The notes: generated from the letters alone by a model not told the origin. Numbered from the stretch's first letter, positions 50,857-60,196 are shown. The stretch: 64,000 bases of DNA from an uncultured Bacteroides sp. (GCA_900544075.1 UQTJ01000002.1:62001-126000), one strand, 5' to 3'. Made by a program: numbers and translations.

Positions 50857-52602
50857 ATGAATTGGAGTTCAAAAGAATTTATTTGGTTGGACTGGGCTGT
50901 CCTGGTCATAGGAATATTAGGAGTGGCATGGGCCGTATGGCGTGCCGTGCGTAAGGACAAACTGGCCATGCAGGGAGCAGACAGTCAGGACTATCTGTTC
51001 GGAAAAGGAGAGCCTTGGTATGTTATCGGTGCTGCGATATTTGCAGCCAACATCGGTTCGGAACACTTGGTAGGTCTTGCAGGTACAGGAGCTAAAGACG
51101 GTGTAGGTATGGCACACTGGGAAATGCAGGGATGGATGATTCTTATCCTCGGATGGCTGTTCGTACCGTTCTATCAGCTACTTAACAACAAGATGGGCAA
51201 AATTATCACTATGCCTGACTTTCTGAAATACCGTTACACTCAGAGAACAGGTTCATGGTTGAGTATCATTACATTGATTGCATACATCCTTACCAAAGTC
51301 AGCGTTACAGCTTTTACAGGAGGTATCTTCTTCGAATATCTGCTCGGACTTCCTTTCTGGTGGGGAGCTTTGGGACTGATTGCCATCACTGCCGTATTTA
51401 CGGTACTGGGAGGTATGAAGGGTGTTATGACAATGTCTGCCATCCAGACACCTATCCTTATCATCGGTTCGTTCCTTGTTCTCTTCCTCGGATTATCAGC
51501 ACTTGGACACGGAAGCATCATCGACGGATGGGGTAACATGATGGACTATGCACGTTCAGCTCACGACGGTTACGGTATCAACCACATGTTCCACTGGGAC
51601 GAAGGCGATCCTATGTATCCTAAATTCCCCGGATTTGCAGTATTCATCGGAGCTTCTATCATCGGTTTCTGGTACTGGTGTACAGACCAGCATATCGTTC
51701 AGCGTGTTCTTGGACAGCAGAAAGGTGAATCTGACGACGTGGTAATGAAACGCGCACGCCGCGGTACTATCGCTGCAGGCTATTTCAAACTGCTTCCTGT
51801 ATTCATGTTCCTTATCCCAGGTATGGTAGCTGTGGCATTGGCGCAGGACCCTAACAGCGGTATCGTAATGGACCTTACTAACCAGCACGACACAGACGGC
51901 GCATTTGCCATGATGGTGAAGAACATTCTTCCTGCAGGCGTGAAAGGTCTGGTAACTATCGGTTTCATCTGTGCTTTGGTAACTTCACTTGCCGCATTCT
52001 TCAACAGCTGTGCGACACTGTTTACAGAAGACTTCTACAAGCCTATGCGTCAGGGCAAGAGCGAAGCACACTATGTATTCGTAGGCCGTGTGGCTACAGT
52101 GGTAGTAGTTATCCTCGGTCTGCTCTGGCTGCCTATAATGATGAACATGGACAACCTCTACAGCTATCTGCAGGACATCCAGTCACTGTTGGCTCCAGCC
52201 ATGGTAGCAGTATTCACATTGGGTATCTTCTCTAAGAAAATCACTCCAAAGGCAGGTGAATGGGGACTTATCGGCGGTTTCATAATCGGTATGGTAAGAC
52301 TTGTTACAAACGTAATAACAAAGAGCGGTACAGCAACTATGGAAGGAGCATTCTGGGATGCTACAGCATGGTTCTGGCAGACTAACTGGTTGATATTCGA
52401 GATATGGTTACTTGTATTCCTTATGGTTATGATGGCTGTAGTATCTTGCTTCACTCCGAAACCTACTGCACAGCAGATTGAGGCAATTACATTCACAGGC
52501 AGCTATAAGGAACTTATCAGAAAGAGTTGGAACAAGTGGGACGTAATAGCAACACTCGGTGTTGTAGTTCTCTGCGGATTATTCTACGCATATTTCTGGT
52601 AA
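50857..52602 (+). CDS. Sodium:solute symporter (SGLT-like), probable arabinose transporter
   Basis: A 581-aa SSS-family Na+-coupled transporter with 14 predicted helices. The first loop carries YLFGKGEPWYVIGAAIFAANIGSEHLVGLAG, with the helix-1 Asn-x-Gly-Ser-Glu-His pattern of glucose/galactose-type symporters. GWLFVPFYQLLNNKMGKIITMPDFL, GFWYWCTDQHIVQRVLGQQ and LVTIGFICALVTSLAAFFNSCATLF (helix 8/9, Na+ site) are also diagnostic. Its place between the mutarotase gene and araR-araD-araA makes L-arabinose the probable substrate, by inference from context and from the same gene order in Bacteroides. It is preceded closely by the mutarotase gene and followed by the palindromic operator of araR. Confidence 0.9.
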   Translation: MNWSSKEFIWLDWAVLVIGILGVAWAVWRAVRKDKLAMQGADSQDYLFGKGEPWYVIGAAIFAANIGSEHLVGLAGTGAKDGVGMAHWEMQGWMILILGWLFVPFYQLLNNKMGKIITMPDFLKYRYTQRTGSWLSIITLIAYILTKVSVTAFTGGIFFEYLLGLPFWWGALGLIAITAVFTVLGGMKGVMTMSAIQTPILIIGSFLVLFLGLSALGHGSIIDGWGNMMDYARSAHDGYGINHMFHWDEGDPMYPKFPGFAVFIGASIIGFWYWCTDQHIVQRVLGQQKGESDDVVMKRARRGTIAAGYFKLLPVFMFLIPGMVAVALAQDPNSGIVMDLTNQHDTDGAFAMMVKNILPAGVKGLVTIGFICALVTSLAAFFNSCATLFTEDFYKPMRQGKSEAHYVFVGRVATVVVVILGLLWLPIMMNMDNLYSYLQDIQSLLAPAMVAVFTLGIFSKKITPKAGEWGLIGGFIIGMVRLVTNVITKSGTATMEGAFWDATAWFWQTNWLIFEIWLLVFLMVMMAVVSCFTPKPTAQQIEAITFTGSYKELIRKSWNKWDVIATLGVVVLCGLFYAYFW

Positions 52603-52611
52603 AAACTATAA

Positions 52612-52653
52612 ATATTGTTCTACATTTGCAACCAAATAAATGTAGAACAATAT
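52612..52653. promoter_or_regulatory. Perfect palindromic operator over the araR promoter
   Basis: ATATTGTTCTACATTT (52612-52627) is repeated in perfect inversion as AAATGTAGAACAATAT (52638-52653) around a 10-bp spacer. The -7 box TACATTTG (52621-52628) is inside the left arm, so a bound regulator would occlude RNA polymerase. This is the expected position for AraR autoregulation of araR-araD-araA. Confidence 0.8.
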
Positions 52654-52668
52654 AAAATCTGTATTTAC

Positions 52669-53346
52669 ATGACAGCTTATTACAAACATAATCCAAAATT
52701 CTATGTCGGCATTGACTGTATCATATTCGGTTTCGACAAGGGCGAACTGAACCTCCTCCTTCTAAAGAGAAATTTTGAGCCGGCTAAAGGGAAATGGTCT
52801 CTTATGGGAGGATTTATACAGGAAAACGAAAGTGCAGACGATGCTGCAAAACGTGTGTTGAGCGAACTGACCGGACTGGAAGATGTCTATATGGAACAGA
52901 TAGGCGCATTCGGCGCTGTGGACAGAGATCCGGGAGAGCGGGTTATTTCATTGGCCTATTACGCACTGATAAACATCAATGAATACGACCGCGAACTGGT
53001 TCAGCAGCATAACGCTCACTGGGTGAACATAAACGAAGTGCCTGAACTGATTTTCGACCATTCGGAAATGGTTATGAAAGCCAGACAGATGATGAAGGAG
53101 AAGGCATCGCACAAGCCTATAGGATTCAATCTGCTTCCGGAACTGTTCACGCTAACACAACTGCAAAATCTCTACGAAGCCATATACGGCGAAACAATGG
53201 ACAAGAGAAACTTCCGCAAGCGCATAGCTGACATGGACTTTATAGAGAAAACCGACAAAATAGACAAAACCGGGTCTAAAAGAGGTGCAAGCCTGTATAA
53301 ATTCAATGATAAGGCTTACGAAAAAGACCCTAAATTCAAGATTTAA
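52669..53346 (+). CDS. araR: Nudix-domain transcriptional regulator of arabinose use (AraR)
   Basis: A 225-aa two-domain repressor: N-terminal Nudix-like sugar-sensing domain and C-terminal winged HTH. The Nudix box is degenerate: GGFIQENESADDAAKRVLSELTGL has Val and Leu where catalysis needs Glu (REUxEE becomes RVLSEL), so it should bind a ligand (L-arabinose in Bacteroides AraR) without hydrolysing nucleotides. The HTH part (about 145-220) includes FTLTQLQNLYEAIYGE, DKRNFRKRIADM and KRGASLYKF. ATG 52669 is chosen because the upstream frame crosses the operator. It lies first in the araR-araD-araA order, 21 bp before araD. Confidence 0.9.
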   Translation: MTAYYKHNPKFYVGIDCIIFGFDKGELNLLLLKRNFEPAKGKWSLMGGFIQENESADDAAKRVLSELTGLEDVYMEQIGAFGAVDRDPGERVISLAYYALININEYDRELVQQHNAHWVNINEVPELIFDHSEMVMKARQMMKEKASHKPIGFNLLPELFTLTQLQNLYEAIYGETMDKRNFRKRIADMDFIEKTDKIDKTGSKRGASLYKFNDKAYEKDPKFKI

Positions 53347-53366
53347 ACAATAAAAGACTCAGATAT

Positions 53367-54056
53367 ATGTTAGAAGCATTAAAAGAAAAAGTATTCCATG
53401 CCAACCTCGATTTGGTGAAACATGGACTTGTAATCTTCACTTGGGGTAATGTTTCGGGTATTGACCGCGAAACAGGACTTGTAGTGATAAAGCCAAGCGG
53501 AGTATCATATGATGAGATGAAAGCTGACGATATGGTGGTAGTAGACCTCGACGGCAACGTAGTGGAAGGTTCTCTCCGTCCGTCAAGCGACACCCCTACC
53601 CATCTTGTACTTTACAAGGCATTCCCTGAAATCGGCGGTGTGGTCCACACTCACTCAACTTATGCCACTGCATGGGCTCAGGCAGGACTTGACATACCTA
53701 ATATAGGTACAACTCATGCCGACTATTTCCACGAAGCAATCCCTTGTACAGCCGACATGACTGAGGAAGAAGTGAAAGGCGAATACGAAAAGGAAACCGG
53801 AAACGTAATAGTGAAACGATTTGAAGGCATGAATCCTGTACACACTCCAGGAGTATTGGTGAAAAACCATGGTCCATTCTCATGGGGTAAGGATGCCAAC
53901 GATGCTGTTCACAATGCAGTAGTTATGGAACAGGTAGCAAAAATGGCAAGCATCGCTTATGCTGCAAATCCTAACCTTACGATGAATCCTCTGCTTGTAG
54001 AAAAGCATTTCAACCGCAAACATGGTCCTAACGCTTATTACGGACAGAAAAAGTAA
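53367..54056 (+). CDS. araD: L-ribulose-5-phosphate 4-epimerase
   Basis: This zinc enzyme epimerises L-ribulose-5-phosphate to D-xylulose-5-phosphate, the last dedicated step of L-arabinose catabolism. It has 229 aa and the class II aldolase/adducin fold: FTWGNVSGIDRETGLVVIKPSG (phosphate-binding Asn/Gly), SSDTPTHLVLY, the zinc ligands in VVHTHSTYATAWAQAG, THADYFHEAIPC with its catalytic acid, and the third zinc His in VLVKNHGPFSWG. The length is typical of AraD. It starts 21 bp after araR and 65 bp before araA, so the three are likely co-transcribed under the palindromic operator. Confidence 0.95.
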   Translation: MLEALKEKVFHANLDLVKHGLVIFTWGNVSGIDRETGLVVIKPSGVSYDEMKADDMVVVDLDGNVVEGSLRPSSDTPTHLVLYKAFPEIGGVVHTHSTYATAWAQAGLDIPNIGTTHADYFHEAIPCTADMTEEEVKGEYEKETGNVIVKRFEGMNPVHTPGVLVKNHGPFSWGKDANDAVHNAVVMEQVAKMASIAYAANPNLTMNPLLVEKHFNRKHGPNAYYGQKK

Positions 54057-54121
54057 AAACATCTGAATTTAATAAATACTGAAATAAACAAATTATTACC
54101 TTATTAATAAAATCAAGAATT

Positions 54122-55648
54122 ATGAACGCATTCAGTCAGTATGAAGTATGGTTCGTAACCGGAGCTCAGCTCCTTTACGGAGGCGACGCAGTAGTAGCTG
54201 TAGACGCACACAGTAACGAAATGGTAGCAGGTCTTAACGAAAGTGGAAAACTTCCTGTTAAAGTTGTATATAAAGGCACTGCAAACTCTTCTAAAGAAGT
54301 GGAAGCAGTATTCAAGGCAGCAAACAATGATGAGAAATGTATCGGTGTAATCACATGGATGCACACATTCTCTCCTGCCAAAATGTGGATTCACGGACTT
54401 CAGCAGTTGAAGAAACCTTTGCTGCATCTACACACTCAGTTCAACAAGGAAATTCCTTGGGACACTATGGATATGGACTTCATGAACCTTAACCAGAGCG
54501 CACACGGCGACCGCGAATTCGGTCATATCTGCACTCGTATGCGTGTACGCCGCAAAGTAGTTGTAGGCTACTGGAAAGACGAAGAAACTCTCGGCAAGAT
54601 TGCCGTTTGGATGAGAGTATGTGCTGCATGGGCTGACTCACAGGATATGCTTATCTTGCGTTTCGGCGACCAGATGAACAATGTAGCCGTAACAGACGGT
54701 GACAAGGTTGAAGCAGAACAGCGCATGGGTTACCACGTAGACTACTGTCCTGTAAGCGAGCTGATGGAATATCACAAGAATATCAAGGACGAAGAAGTTG
54801 AAGCTTTGGTTAAAACTTACTTCAGCGAATACGACCACGATGCAGAACTTGAAGACAAATCAACTGAAGCTTATCAGAAAGTATGGAACGCTGCTAAGGC
54901 TGAACTTGCTCTACGTGCTATCCTGAAAGCTAAAGGTGCCAAAGGTTTCACTACAAACTTCGACGACCTTGGACAGACAGACGGCAGCCACTTCGACCAG
55001 ATTCCTGGACTTGCTTCACAGCGTCTGATGGCAGAAGGTTACGGCTTCGGTGCAGAAGGTGACTGGAAATCGGCAGCCCTCTACCGCACTGTATGGGTAA
55101 TGAACCAGGGACTTGCAAACGGTTGCTCATTCCTTGAAGACTATACTTTGAACTTCGACGGAAAGAACAGTTCTATCCTTCAGGCACACATGTTGGAAGT
55201 TTGTCCGTTAATCGCAGCCAAGAAACCTCGTCTGGAAGTTCACTTTCTCGGTATCGGTATCCGTAAGAGCCAGACTGCTCGTCTTGTATTTACTTCAAAG
55301 GTTGGTACAGGATGTACAGCTACAGTTGTCGATCTCGGAAACCGCTTCCGCCTCATCGTAAACGATGTAGAATGTATCGAGCCAAAACCATTGCCTAAAC
55401 TTCCTGTTGCTTCTGCACTCTGGAAGCCAATGCCTGACTTTGAAGTCGGTGCAGGTGCATGGATTCTTGCAGGTGGTACTCACCACTCTTGCTTCTCATA
55501 CGACCTGACAGCAGAATACTGGGAAGACTATGCAGAAATCGCAGGTATCGAAATGGTTCACATCAACAAAGATACTACTATCAGTGAATTCAAGAAAGAG
55601 CTTCGCATGAATGAAGTTTACTACATGCTGAACAAAGCTCTTTGTTAA
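54122..55648 (+). CDS. araA: L-arabinose isomerase
   Basis: This 508-aa isomerase converts L-arabinose to L-ribulose with Mn2+ in the cytoplasm. Family stretches run throughout: VWFVTGAQLLYGGDAVVAVD at the N-terminus, GVITWMHTFSPAKMWI, LHTQFNKEIPWDTMDMDFMNLNQSAHGDREF, AEGYGFGAEGDWKSAALYR with a metal/catalytic Glu, SFLEDYTLNF with a second Glu, AHMLEVCPLIA, and GTHHSCFSYDLT with the metal-binding His pair. The length fits the bacterial AraA family. Codon use is biased like that of highly expressed genes. A hairpin follows, so the downstream kinase may be expressed at a lower level or from its own leader. Confidence 0.97.
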   Translation: MNAFSQYEVWFVTGAQLLYGGDAVVAVDAHSNEMVAGLNESGKLPVKVVYKGTANSSKEVEAVFKAANNDEKCIGVITWMHTFSPAKMWIHGLQQLKKPLLHLHTQFNKEIPWDTMDMDFMNLNQSAHGDREFGHICTRMRVRRKVVVGYWKDEETLGKIAVWMRVCAAWADSQDMLILRFGDQMNNVAVTDGDKVEAEQRMGYHVDYCPVSELMEYHKNIKDEEVEALVKTYFSEYDHDAELEDKSTEAYQKVWNAAKAELALRAILKAKGAKGFTTNFDDLGQTDGSHFDQIPGLASQRLMAEGYGFGAEGDWKSAALYRTVWVMNQGLANGCSFLEDYTLNFDGKNSSILQAHMLEVCPLIAAKKPRLEVHFLGIGIRKSQTARLVFTSKVGTGCTATVVDLGNRFRLIVNDVECIEPKPLPKLPVASALWKPMPDFEVGAGAWILAGGTHHSCFSYDLTAEYWEDYAEIAGIEMVHINKDTTISEFKKELRMNEVYYMLNKALC

Positions 55649-55673
55649 TCAGATAGATTATATTGCCTTATTT

Positions 55674-55715
55674 AAAAGTGCTCGGCGAGCAATCGTTTGC
55701 AGCACTTTTATTGTT
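55674..55715 (+). terminator. Intercistronic hairpin between araA and the kinase gene
   Basis: AAAAGTGCT (55674-55682) pairs with AGCACTTTT (55701-55709), followed by ATTGTTTT. It is probably a partial terminator or mRNA stabiliser. Confidence 0.65.
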
Positions 55716-55718
55716 TTA

Positions 55719-55800
55719 AGACTTAAGAACCTATAAACTTAAAACTTATAATCTTAAAAACTTAAGAACTTAAAAACTTAAAACTCATAAACTTAAAATC
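55719..55800. repeat. A-rich AACTTAAA array in the kinase leader
   Basis: At least nine degenerate copies of ACTTAAAA/ACTTATAA, spaced about 8 bp, fill the leader and end at the start codon (ATG 55802). It is the longest example of the 8-bp leader arrays seen also at 1569, 7310 and 16669. Confidence 0.65.
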
Positions 55801-55801
55801 T

Positions 55802-57400
55802 ATGAATCTTAATGCTAAATCAACAATAGAAAGCGGAAAAGCCATATTGGGTATCGAATTCGGCTCTACAAGAATCAAGGCTGTACTTATCGACGAAGAA
55901 AACAAGCCTATCGCACAGGGAAGCCATACTTGGGAAAACCAACTTGAAAACGGTTTGTGGACATACAGTATCGATGCTATCTGGAACGGAGTACAGGACT
56001 GTTATGCAGACCTCCGCACCAACGTAAACAAGGAATACGGAATTGAAATAGAAAACCTTGCTGCAATTGGAGTAAGTGCAATGATGCACGGCTATATGGC
56101 TTTCAATGATAAAGAAGAAATCCTCGTTCCTTTCCGTACATGGAGAAACACCAACACAGGCAAGGCTGCAGCCGAACTGTCTGAACTGTTCGTGTATAAT
56201 ATTCCTTTGAGATGGAGCATCTCTCATCTTTACCAGGCAATCCTTAACAAGGAAGAACACGTGAAGGATATTACATTCCTCACAACATTGGCCGGATATG
56301 TACACTGGCAGATTACAGGCGAAAAGGTTCTTGGTATAGGCGATGCATCGGGTATGCTTCCTATCAATCCTGAAACCAAGAACTACTCGGCAGAGATGAT
56401 TGAGAAATTCAACAACCTGGTAAAGCCTTACGGCTTCGGCTGGACTATAGAAGATATTCTCCCTAAGGTTCTTTTAGCAGGCGAGAATGCAGGCTGTCTG
56501 ACAGAAAAAGGGGCAAAGAAACTCGACGTATCCGGACATCTGAAAGCCGGTATTCCTTTATGTCCTCCTGAAGGTGATGCGGGAACAGGTATGGTGGCAA
56601 CTAACGCTGTAAAACAGCGCACAGGTAACGTATCGGCAGGTACTTCTTCATTCTCAATGATTGTATTGGAGAAAGACCTTTCAAAACCATACGAAATGAT
56701 TGATATGGTAACTACCCCTGACGGCAGCCTCGTGGCAATGGTACACTGCAACAACTGTACTTCCGACCTCAACGCATGGGTAAACATCTTCAAGGAATAT
56801 CAGGAACTGATGGGTATATCGGTAGATATGGATGAAATCTTCGGAAAACTCTACAACAATGCACTCACAGGCGATGCTGACTGCGGAGGACTCATCTCAT
56901 ACAACTACTTCTCAGGCGAACCTGTAACAGGTCTTGAAGAAGGACGTCCTCTGTTCGTACGCAATGCAAGCGACAAATTCAACCTTGCAAACTTCATGCG
57001 TGCACATCTGTATGCTTCTGTAGGTGTACTGAAAATAGGTAACGACATCCTGTTCAACGAAGAGAAAATCAAGGTAGACAGAATTACAGGACACGGAGGT
57101 TTGTTCAGAACAAAAGGTGTAGGACAGAGAGTTCTCGCTGCTGCCATCAACTCCCCTATCTCGGTTATGGAAACAGCCGGCGAAGGCGGTGCATGGGGTA
57201 TTGCACTTCTCGGTTCATATTTGGTAAACAAAAACGGCAATCAGTCACTCGCTGACTTCCTGGATGAAAAGGTATTTGCCGGAAATACAGGTACAGAAGT
57301 ATCTCCAACTGCTGAAGATGTGGCCGGATTCAACAAATACATAGAAAACTACAAGGCTTGCATCCCTGTGGAAGAGGCTGCTGTGAAATACAAAAAGTAA
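55802..57400 (+). CDS. FGGY-family carbohydrate kinase, probable L-ribulokinase
   Basis: This 532-aa sugar kinase of the FGGY family phosphorylates a pentulose with ATP. The N-terminal phosphate loop AILGIEFGSTRIKAVLIDEE, SAMMHGYMAFND, RTWRNTNTG and the catalytic Asp region PPEGDAGTGMVATNAV are present; the second domain shows GTSSFSMIVLE, MVHCNNCTSDLNAWV and the ATP-binding GHGGLFRTKGVGQRVLAAAI. Sequence alone does not separate xylulokinase from ribulokinase; its place after araA and araD, and the lack of another araB candidate in the cluster, make L-ribulose the likely substrate. Similar genes in Bacteroides are often labelled xylulose kinase. Confidence 0.85.
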   Translation: MNLNAKSTIESGKAILGIEFGSTRIKAVLIDEENKPIAQGSHTWENQLENGLWTYSIDAIWNGVQDCYADLRTNVNKEYGIEIENLAAIGVSAMMHGYMAFNDKEEILVPFRTWRNTNTGKAAAELSELFVYNIPLRWSISHLYQAILNKEEHVKDITFLTTLAGYVHWQITGEKVLGIGDASGMLPINPETKNYSAEMIEKFNNLVKPYGFGWTIEDILPKVLLAGENAGCLTEKGAKKLDVSGHLKAGIPLCPPEGDAGTGMVATNAVKQRTGNVSAGTSSFSMIVLEKDLSKPYEMIDMVTTPDGSLVAMVHCNNCTSDLNAWVNIFKEYQELMGISVDMDEIFGKLYNNALTGDADCGGLISYNYFSGEPVTGLEEGRPLFVRNASDKFNLANFMRAHLYASVGVLKIGNDILFNEEKIKVDRITGHGGLFRTKGVGQRVLAAAINSPISVMETAGEGGAWGIALLGSYLVNKNGNQSLADFLDEKVFAGNTGTEVSPTAEDVAGFNKYIENYKACIPVEEAAVKYKK

Positions 57401-57487
57401 AGAGTATTTTTGACAATAAGTAAGCATGAAACAGCCTGAATATCTGATATTTCTATCAAATTAATGATAAAAAAAGCTCTTATTCAG

Positions 57488-57519
57488 GTTGTGATTTACA
57501 TATAAAAGTTATATTTTTG
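57488..57519 (+). promoter_or_regulatory. Promoter of tkt-rpiB
   Basis: GTTG (57488-57491), 20 bp, then TATTTTTG (57512-57519). An imperfect hairpin (CCTGAATA ... TATTCAGG, about 57436-57487) lies just upstream and may end the kinase transcript. This gives tkt and rpiB expression independent of arabinose. Confidence 0.55.
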
Positions 57520-57580
57520 CTCAAAAATTCAGAAAACATAGAAAAACTGATAGAAAACATTCAATAAACAATTTACTAAT

Positions 57581-59596
57581 ATGAACAGCAAACAAGTAAT
57601 GAACCATGCTGCCGACAATATCCGTATCCTGGCAGCTTCAATGGTAGAAAAAGCTAAGTCAGGACACCCAGGTGGTGCTATGGGTGGTGCAGACTTTATC
57701 AATGTTCTGTATTCAGAATATCTGCAGTACGACCCTAAAAATCCTAAATGGGAAGGAAGAGACCGTTTCTTCCTCGATCCGGGACACATGTCTCCTATGC
57801 TGTATTCTCAATTGGCTTTGGCCGGAAAATTCACTATCGACGAACTGAAACAGCTCCGTCAGTGGGGCTCTCCTACTCCGGGACACCCAGAAGTAGACGT
57901 AGAACGCGGTATTGAAAATACATCCGGACCACTTGGACAGGGACATACTTTTGCTGTGGGTGCTGCTATTGCTGCAAAATTCCTTGCTGCACGTACAGGC
58001 AACCCGACTTTCGCTAAAGAAACAATCTACGCTTATATCTCAGACGGTGGTATCCAGGAAGAAATCTCTCAGGGTAGCGGACGTATAGCAGGTCACCTCG
58101 GACTTGATAACCTCATCATGTTCTACGACTCAAACGACATCCAGCTTTCTACTGAAACTAAAGATGTAATGACAGAAGACACTGCCATGAAATACCGCGC
58201 ATGGGGATGGTACGTTATTGAAATCAACGGTAATGACTGTGACGAAATCCGCAAGGCTCTTGACGCAGCAAAAGCTGAAACAAAACGCCCTACTCTTATC
58301 ATCGGTAAGTGTATCATGGGTAAGGGTGCACGTAAAGATGACAACTCTTCTTACGAATGCAACTGCAAGACTCACGGTGCTCCTCTTGGTGGCGATGCTT
58401 ACAAGAATACAATGATTAACTTGGGTGCTGACCCTGAAAATCCATTCGTTATCTTCGACGACGTAAAAGAACTTTATGCAAAACGTGCACAGGAACTTGA
58501 AACTATCGTTGCTGCAAGATACGAAGAAGAAAAGGCATGGGCTGCCGCTAATCCTGAAAAAGCTGCTCAGCTGAAAGAATGGTTCAGCGGTGCTGCTCCT
58601 AAAGTTGACTGGTCAGGCATACAGCAGAAAGCTAACGATGCTACTCGTAATGCATCTGCAACTGTTCTCGGTGCTCTCGCAGAACAGGTTCCTAACATGA
58701 TTTGTTCTTCTGCCGACCTTTCTAACTCAGACAAGACTGACGGTTTCCTGAAGAAGACTCACGCATTCCAGTCAGGCGACTTCAGCGGAGCATTCTTCCA
58801 GGCCGGTGTTGCCGAACTTACTATGGCTTGCTGCTGCCTTGGTATGGCTCTTCACGGTGGTGTAATCGCTGCTTGCGGTACATTCTTCGTATTCTCAGAC
58901 TATATGAAACCGGCAGTGCGTATGGCTGCTTTGATGCAGTTGCCTGTTAAGTTCATCTGGACTCACGACGCATTCCGTGTTGGTGAAGACGGTCCTACTC
59001 ACGAACCTGTAGAACAGGAAGCACAGATCCGTTTGATGGAAAAACTGAAAAACCACCACGGAAAGAACTCTATGCTTGTTCTTCGTCCTGCTGATGCTAA
59101 GGAAACTACTGAAGCTTGGAAACTTGCAATGGAAAACATCGACACTCCATCTGCATTGATTCTTTCTCGTCAGAATATCACAGACCTTCCTGAAGGTACT
59201 AAATATGCTGAAGCTGCAAAAGGTGGTTACATCGTAACTGATGCTGAAGGTACTCCTGACGTTATCATGGTTGCTTCAGGTTCTGAAGTTTCTACACTTG
59301 TTGCCGGAGCTGAACTGTTGAACAAAGACGGTATCAAGACACGTATCGTTTCTGTTCCTTCTGAAGGTTTGTTCCGCAGCCAGAGCAAGGAATATCAGGA
59401 AAGCGTTATCCCAACTGGAGCTAAGGTATTCGGACTTACAGCAGGGCTTCCTGTAAACCTCGAAGGACTTGTAGGTCCTAACGGAAAGGTTTGGGGTCTT
59501 GAATCATTCGGTTTCTCTGCACCTTACAAGGTATTGGATGAAAAATTGGGATTCACAGCAGAAAATGTATATAACCAAGTAAAAGCAATGTTATAA
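57581..59596 (+). CDS. tkt: Transketolase
   Basis: This thiamine-diphosphate enzyme of the non-oxidative pentose-phosphate pathway moves two-carbon units between ketose and aldose phosphates, linking xylulose-5-phosphate from the ara pathway to glycolysis. At 671 aa it is the typical full length. Domain 1 holds VEKAKSGHPGGAMGGADF, LDPGHMSPMLYSQLAL, GPLGQGHTFAVGAAI and the ThDP motif ISDGGIQEEISQ (a G-D-G variant) ending in YDSNDIQL. The Pyr domain has FFQAGVAELTMACCCLGMAL and THDAFRVGEDGPTHEPVEQ, and the C-terminal domain DVIMVASGSEVSTL. Its stop overlaps the rpiB start by one base. Confidence 0.96.
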   Translation: MNSKQVMNHAADNIRILAASMVEKAKSGHPGGAMGGADFINVLYSEYLQYDPKNPKWEGRDRFFLDPGHMSPMLYSQLALAGKFTIDELKQLRQWGSPTPGHPEVDVERGIENTSGPLGQGHTFAVGAAIAAKFLAARTGNPTFAKETIYAYISDGGIQEEISQGSGRIAGHLGLDNLIMFYDSNDIQLSTETKDVMTEDTAMKYRAWGWYVIEINGNDCDEIRKALDAAKAETKRPTLIIGKCIMGKGARKDDNSSYECNCKTHGAPLGGDAYKNTMINLGADPENPFVIFDDVKELYAKRAQELETIVAARYEEEKAWAAANPEKAAQLKEWFSGAAPKVDWSGIQQKANDATRNASATVLGALAEQVPNMICSSADLSNSDKTDGFLKKTHAFQSGDFSGAFFQAGVAELTMACCCLGMALHGGVIAACGTFFVFSDYMKPAVRMAALMQLPVKFIWTHDAFRVGEDGPTHEPVEQEAQIRLMEKLKNHHGKNSMLVLRPADAKETTEAWKLAMENIDTPSALILSRQNITDLPEGTKYAEAAKGGYIVTDAEGTPDVIMVASGSEVSTLVAGAELLNKDGIKTRIVSVPSEGLFRSQSKEYQESVIPTGAKVFGLTAGLPVNLEGLVGPNGKVWGLESFGFSAPYKVLDEKLGFTAENVYNQVKAML

Positions 59597-60030
59597 TGAA
59601 AATAGTAGGACTCGCATCCGACCATGCAGGATTTGAACTGAAACAGTATGTTAAGCAGTGGCTGGAAGCAAAAGGATTAGAATACAAAGATTTTGGAACT
59701 TACTCTACTGACAGTTGCGATTATCCTGACTTCGCACACCCGCTGGCAGAAGCTGTTGAGGCTGGCGAATGTTACCCGGGTATAGCAATATGCGGTAGTG
59801 GCGAAGGAATTGGCATCACGCTGAACAAGCATCAGGGAATACGTGCGGCACTTTGCTGGATTCCTGAAATTGCCAAACTGTCACGCCAGCACAATAACGC
59901 AAACGTTCTTGTTATGCCGGGAAGATTTATCGACACTGAAATGGCAGACAAGATTATGACCGAGTTCTTCAACACTGAATTTGAAGGCGGACGTCATCAG
60001 AAGAGAATAGACAAGATTCCTGTAAAATAA
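59596..60030 (+). CDS. rpiB: Ribose-5-phosphate isomerase B
   Basis: A 144-aa RpiB/LacAB-family isomerase that interconverts ribulose-5-phosphate and ribose-5-phosphate. Motifs are GLASDHAGFELKQYV (Asp and His of the active site), FGTYSTDSCDYPDFAHPLAE, the anion-binding AICGSGEGIGITLNKHQGIRAALC with the family Cys, and SRQHNNANVLVMPGRFI. The length matches family members. The start codon shares one base with the tkt stop (TAATG), so translation is probably coupled. Together, tkt and rpiB let pentose phosphates enter both nucleotide synthesis and glycolysis. A strong terminator follows. Confidence 0.95.
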   Translation: MKIVGLASDHAGFELKQYVKQWLEAKGLEYKDFGTYSTDSCDYPDFAHPLAEAVEAGECYPGIAICGSGEGIGITLNKHQGIRAALCWIPEIAKLSRQHNNANVLVMPGRFIDTEMADKIMTEFFNTEFEGGRHQKRIDKIPVK

Positions 60031-60050
60031 TCCTTGTCTTATAGAATATT

Positions 60051-60094
60051 AAGAGCAGGAAGGAAGCCGTATAGTTTTCTTCCTGCTCTTTTTT
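60051..60094 (+). terminator. rpiB terminator
   Basis: AAGAGCAGGAAG (60051-60062) pairs perfectly with CTTCCTGCTCTT (60079-60090), followed by TTTT. Confidence 0.87.
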
Positions 60095-60196
60095 GCACAT
60101 TTCGTTTTGGAGAAATCAGAAATATAATATGCCGGCGTATTTCATTTTTTGCAATTAGTTATTATAGTTTATCCTACATTATAAATAGGAAAATCT

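Noticed and set aside
52669..53346. Active Nudix hydrolase
   Set aside because: The Nudix box lacks catalytic Glu residues and the protein has a C-terminal HTH within an arabinose operon, so a regulator is the better call.
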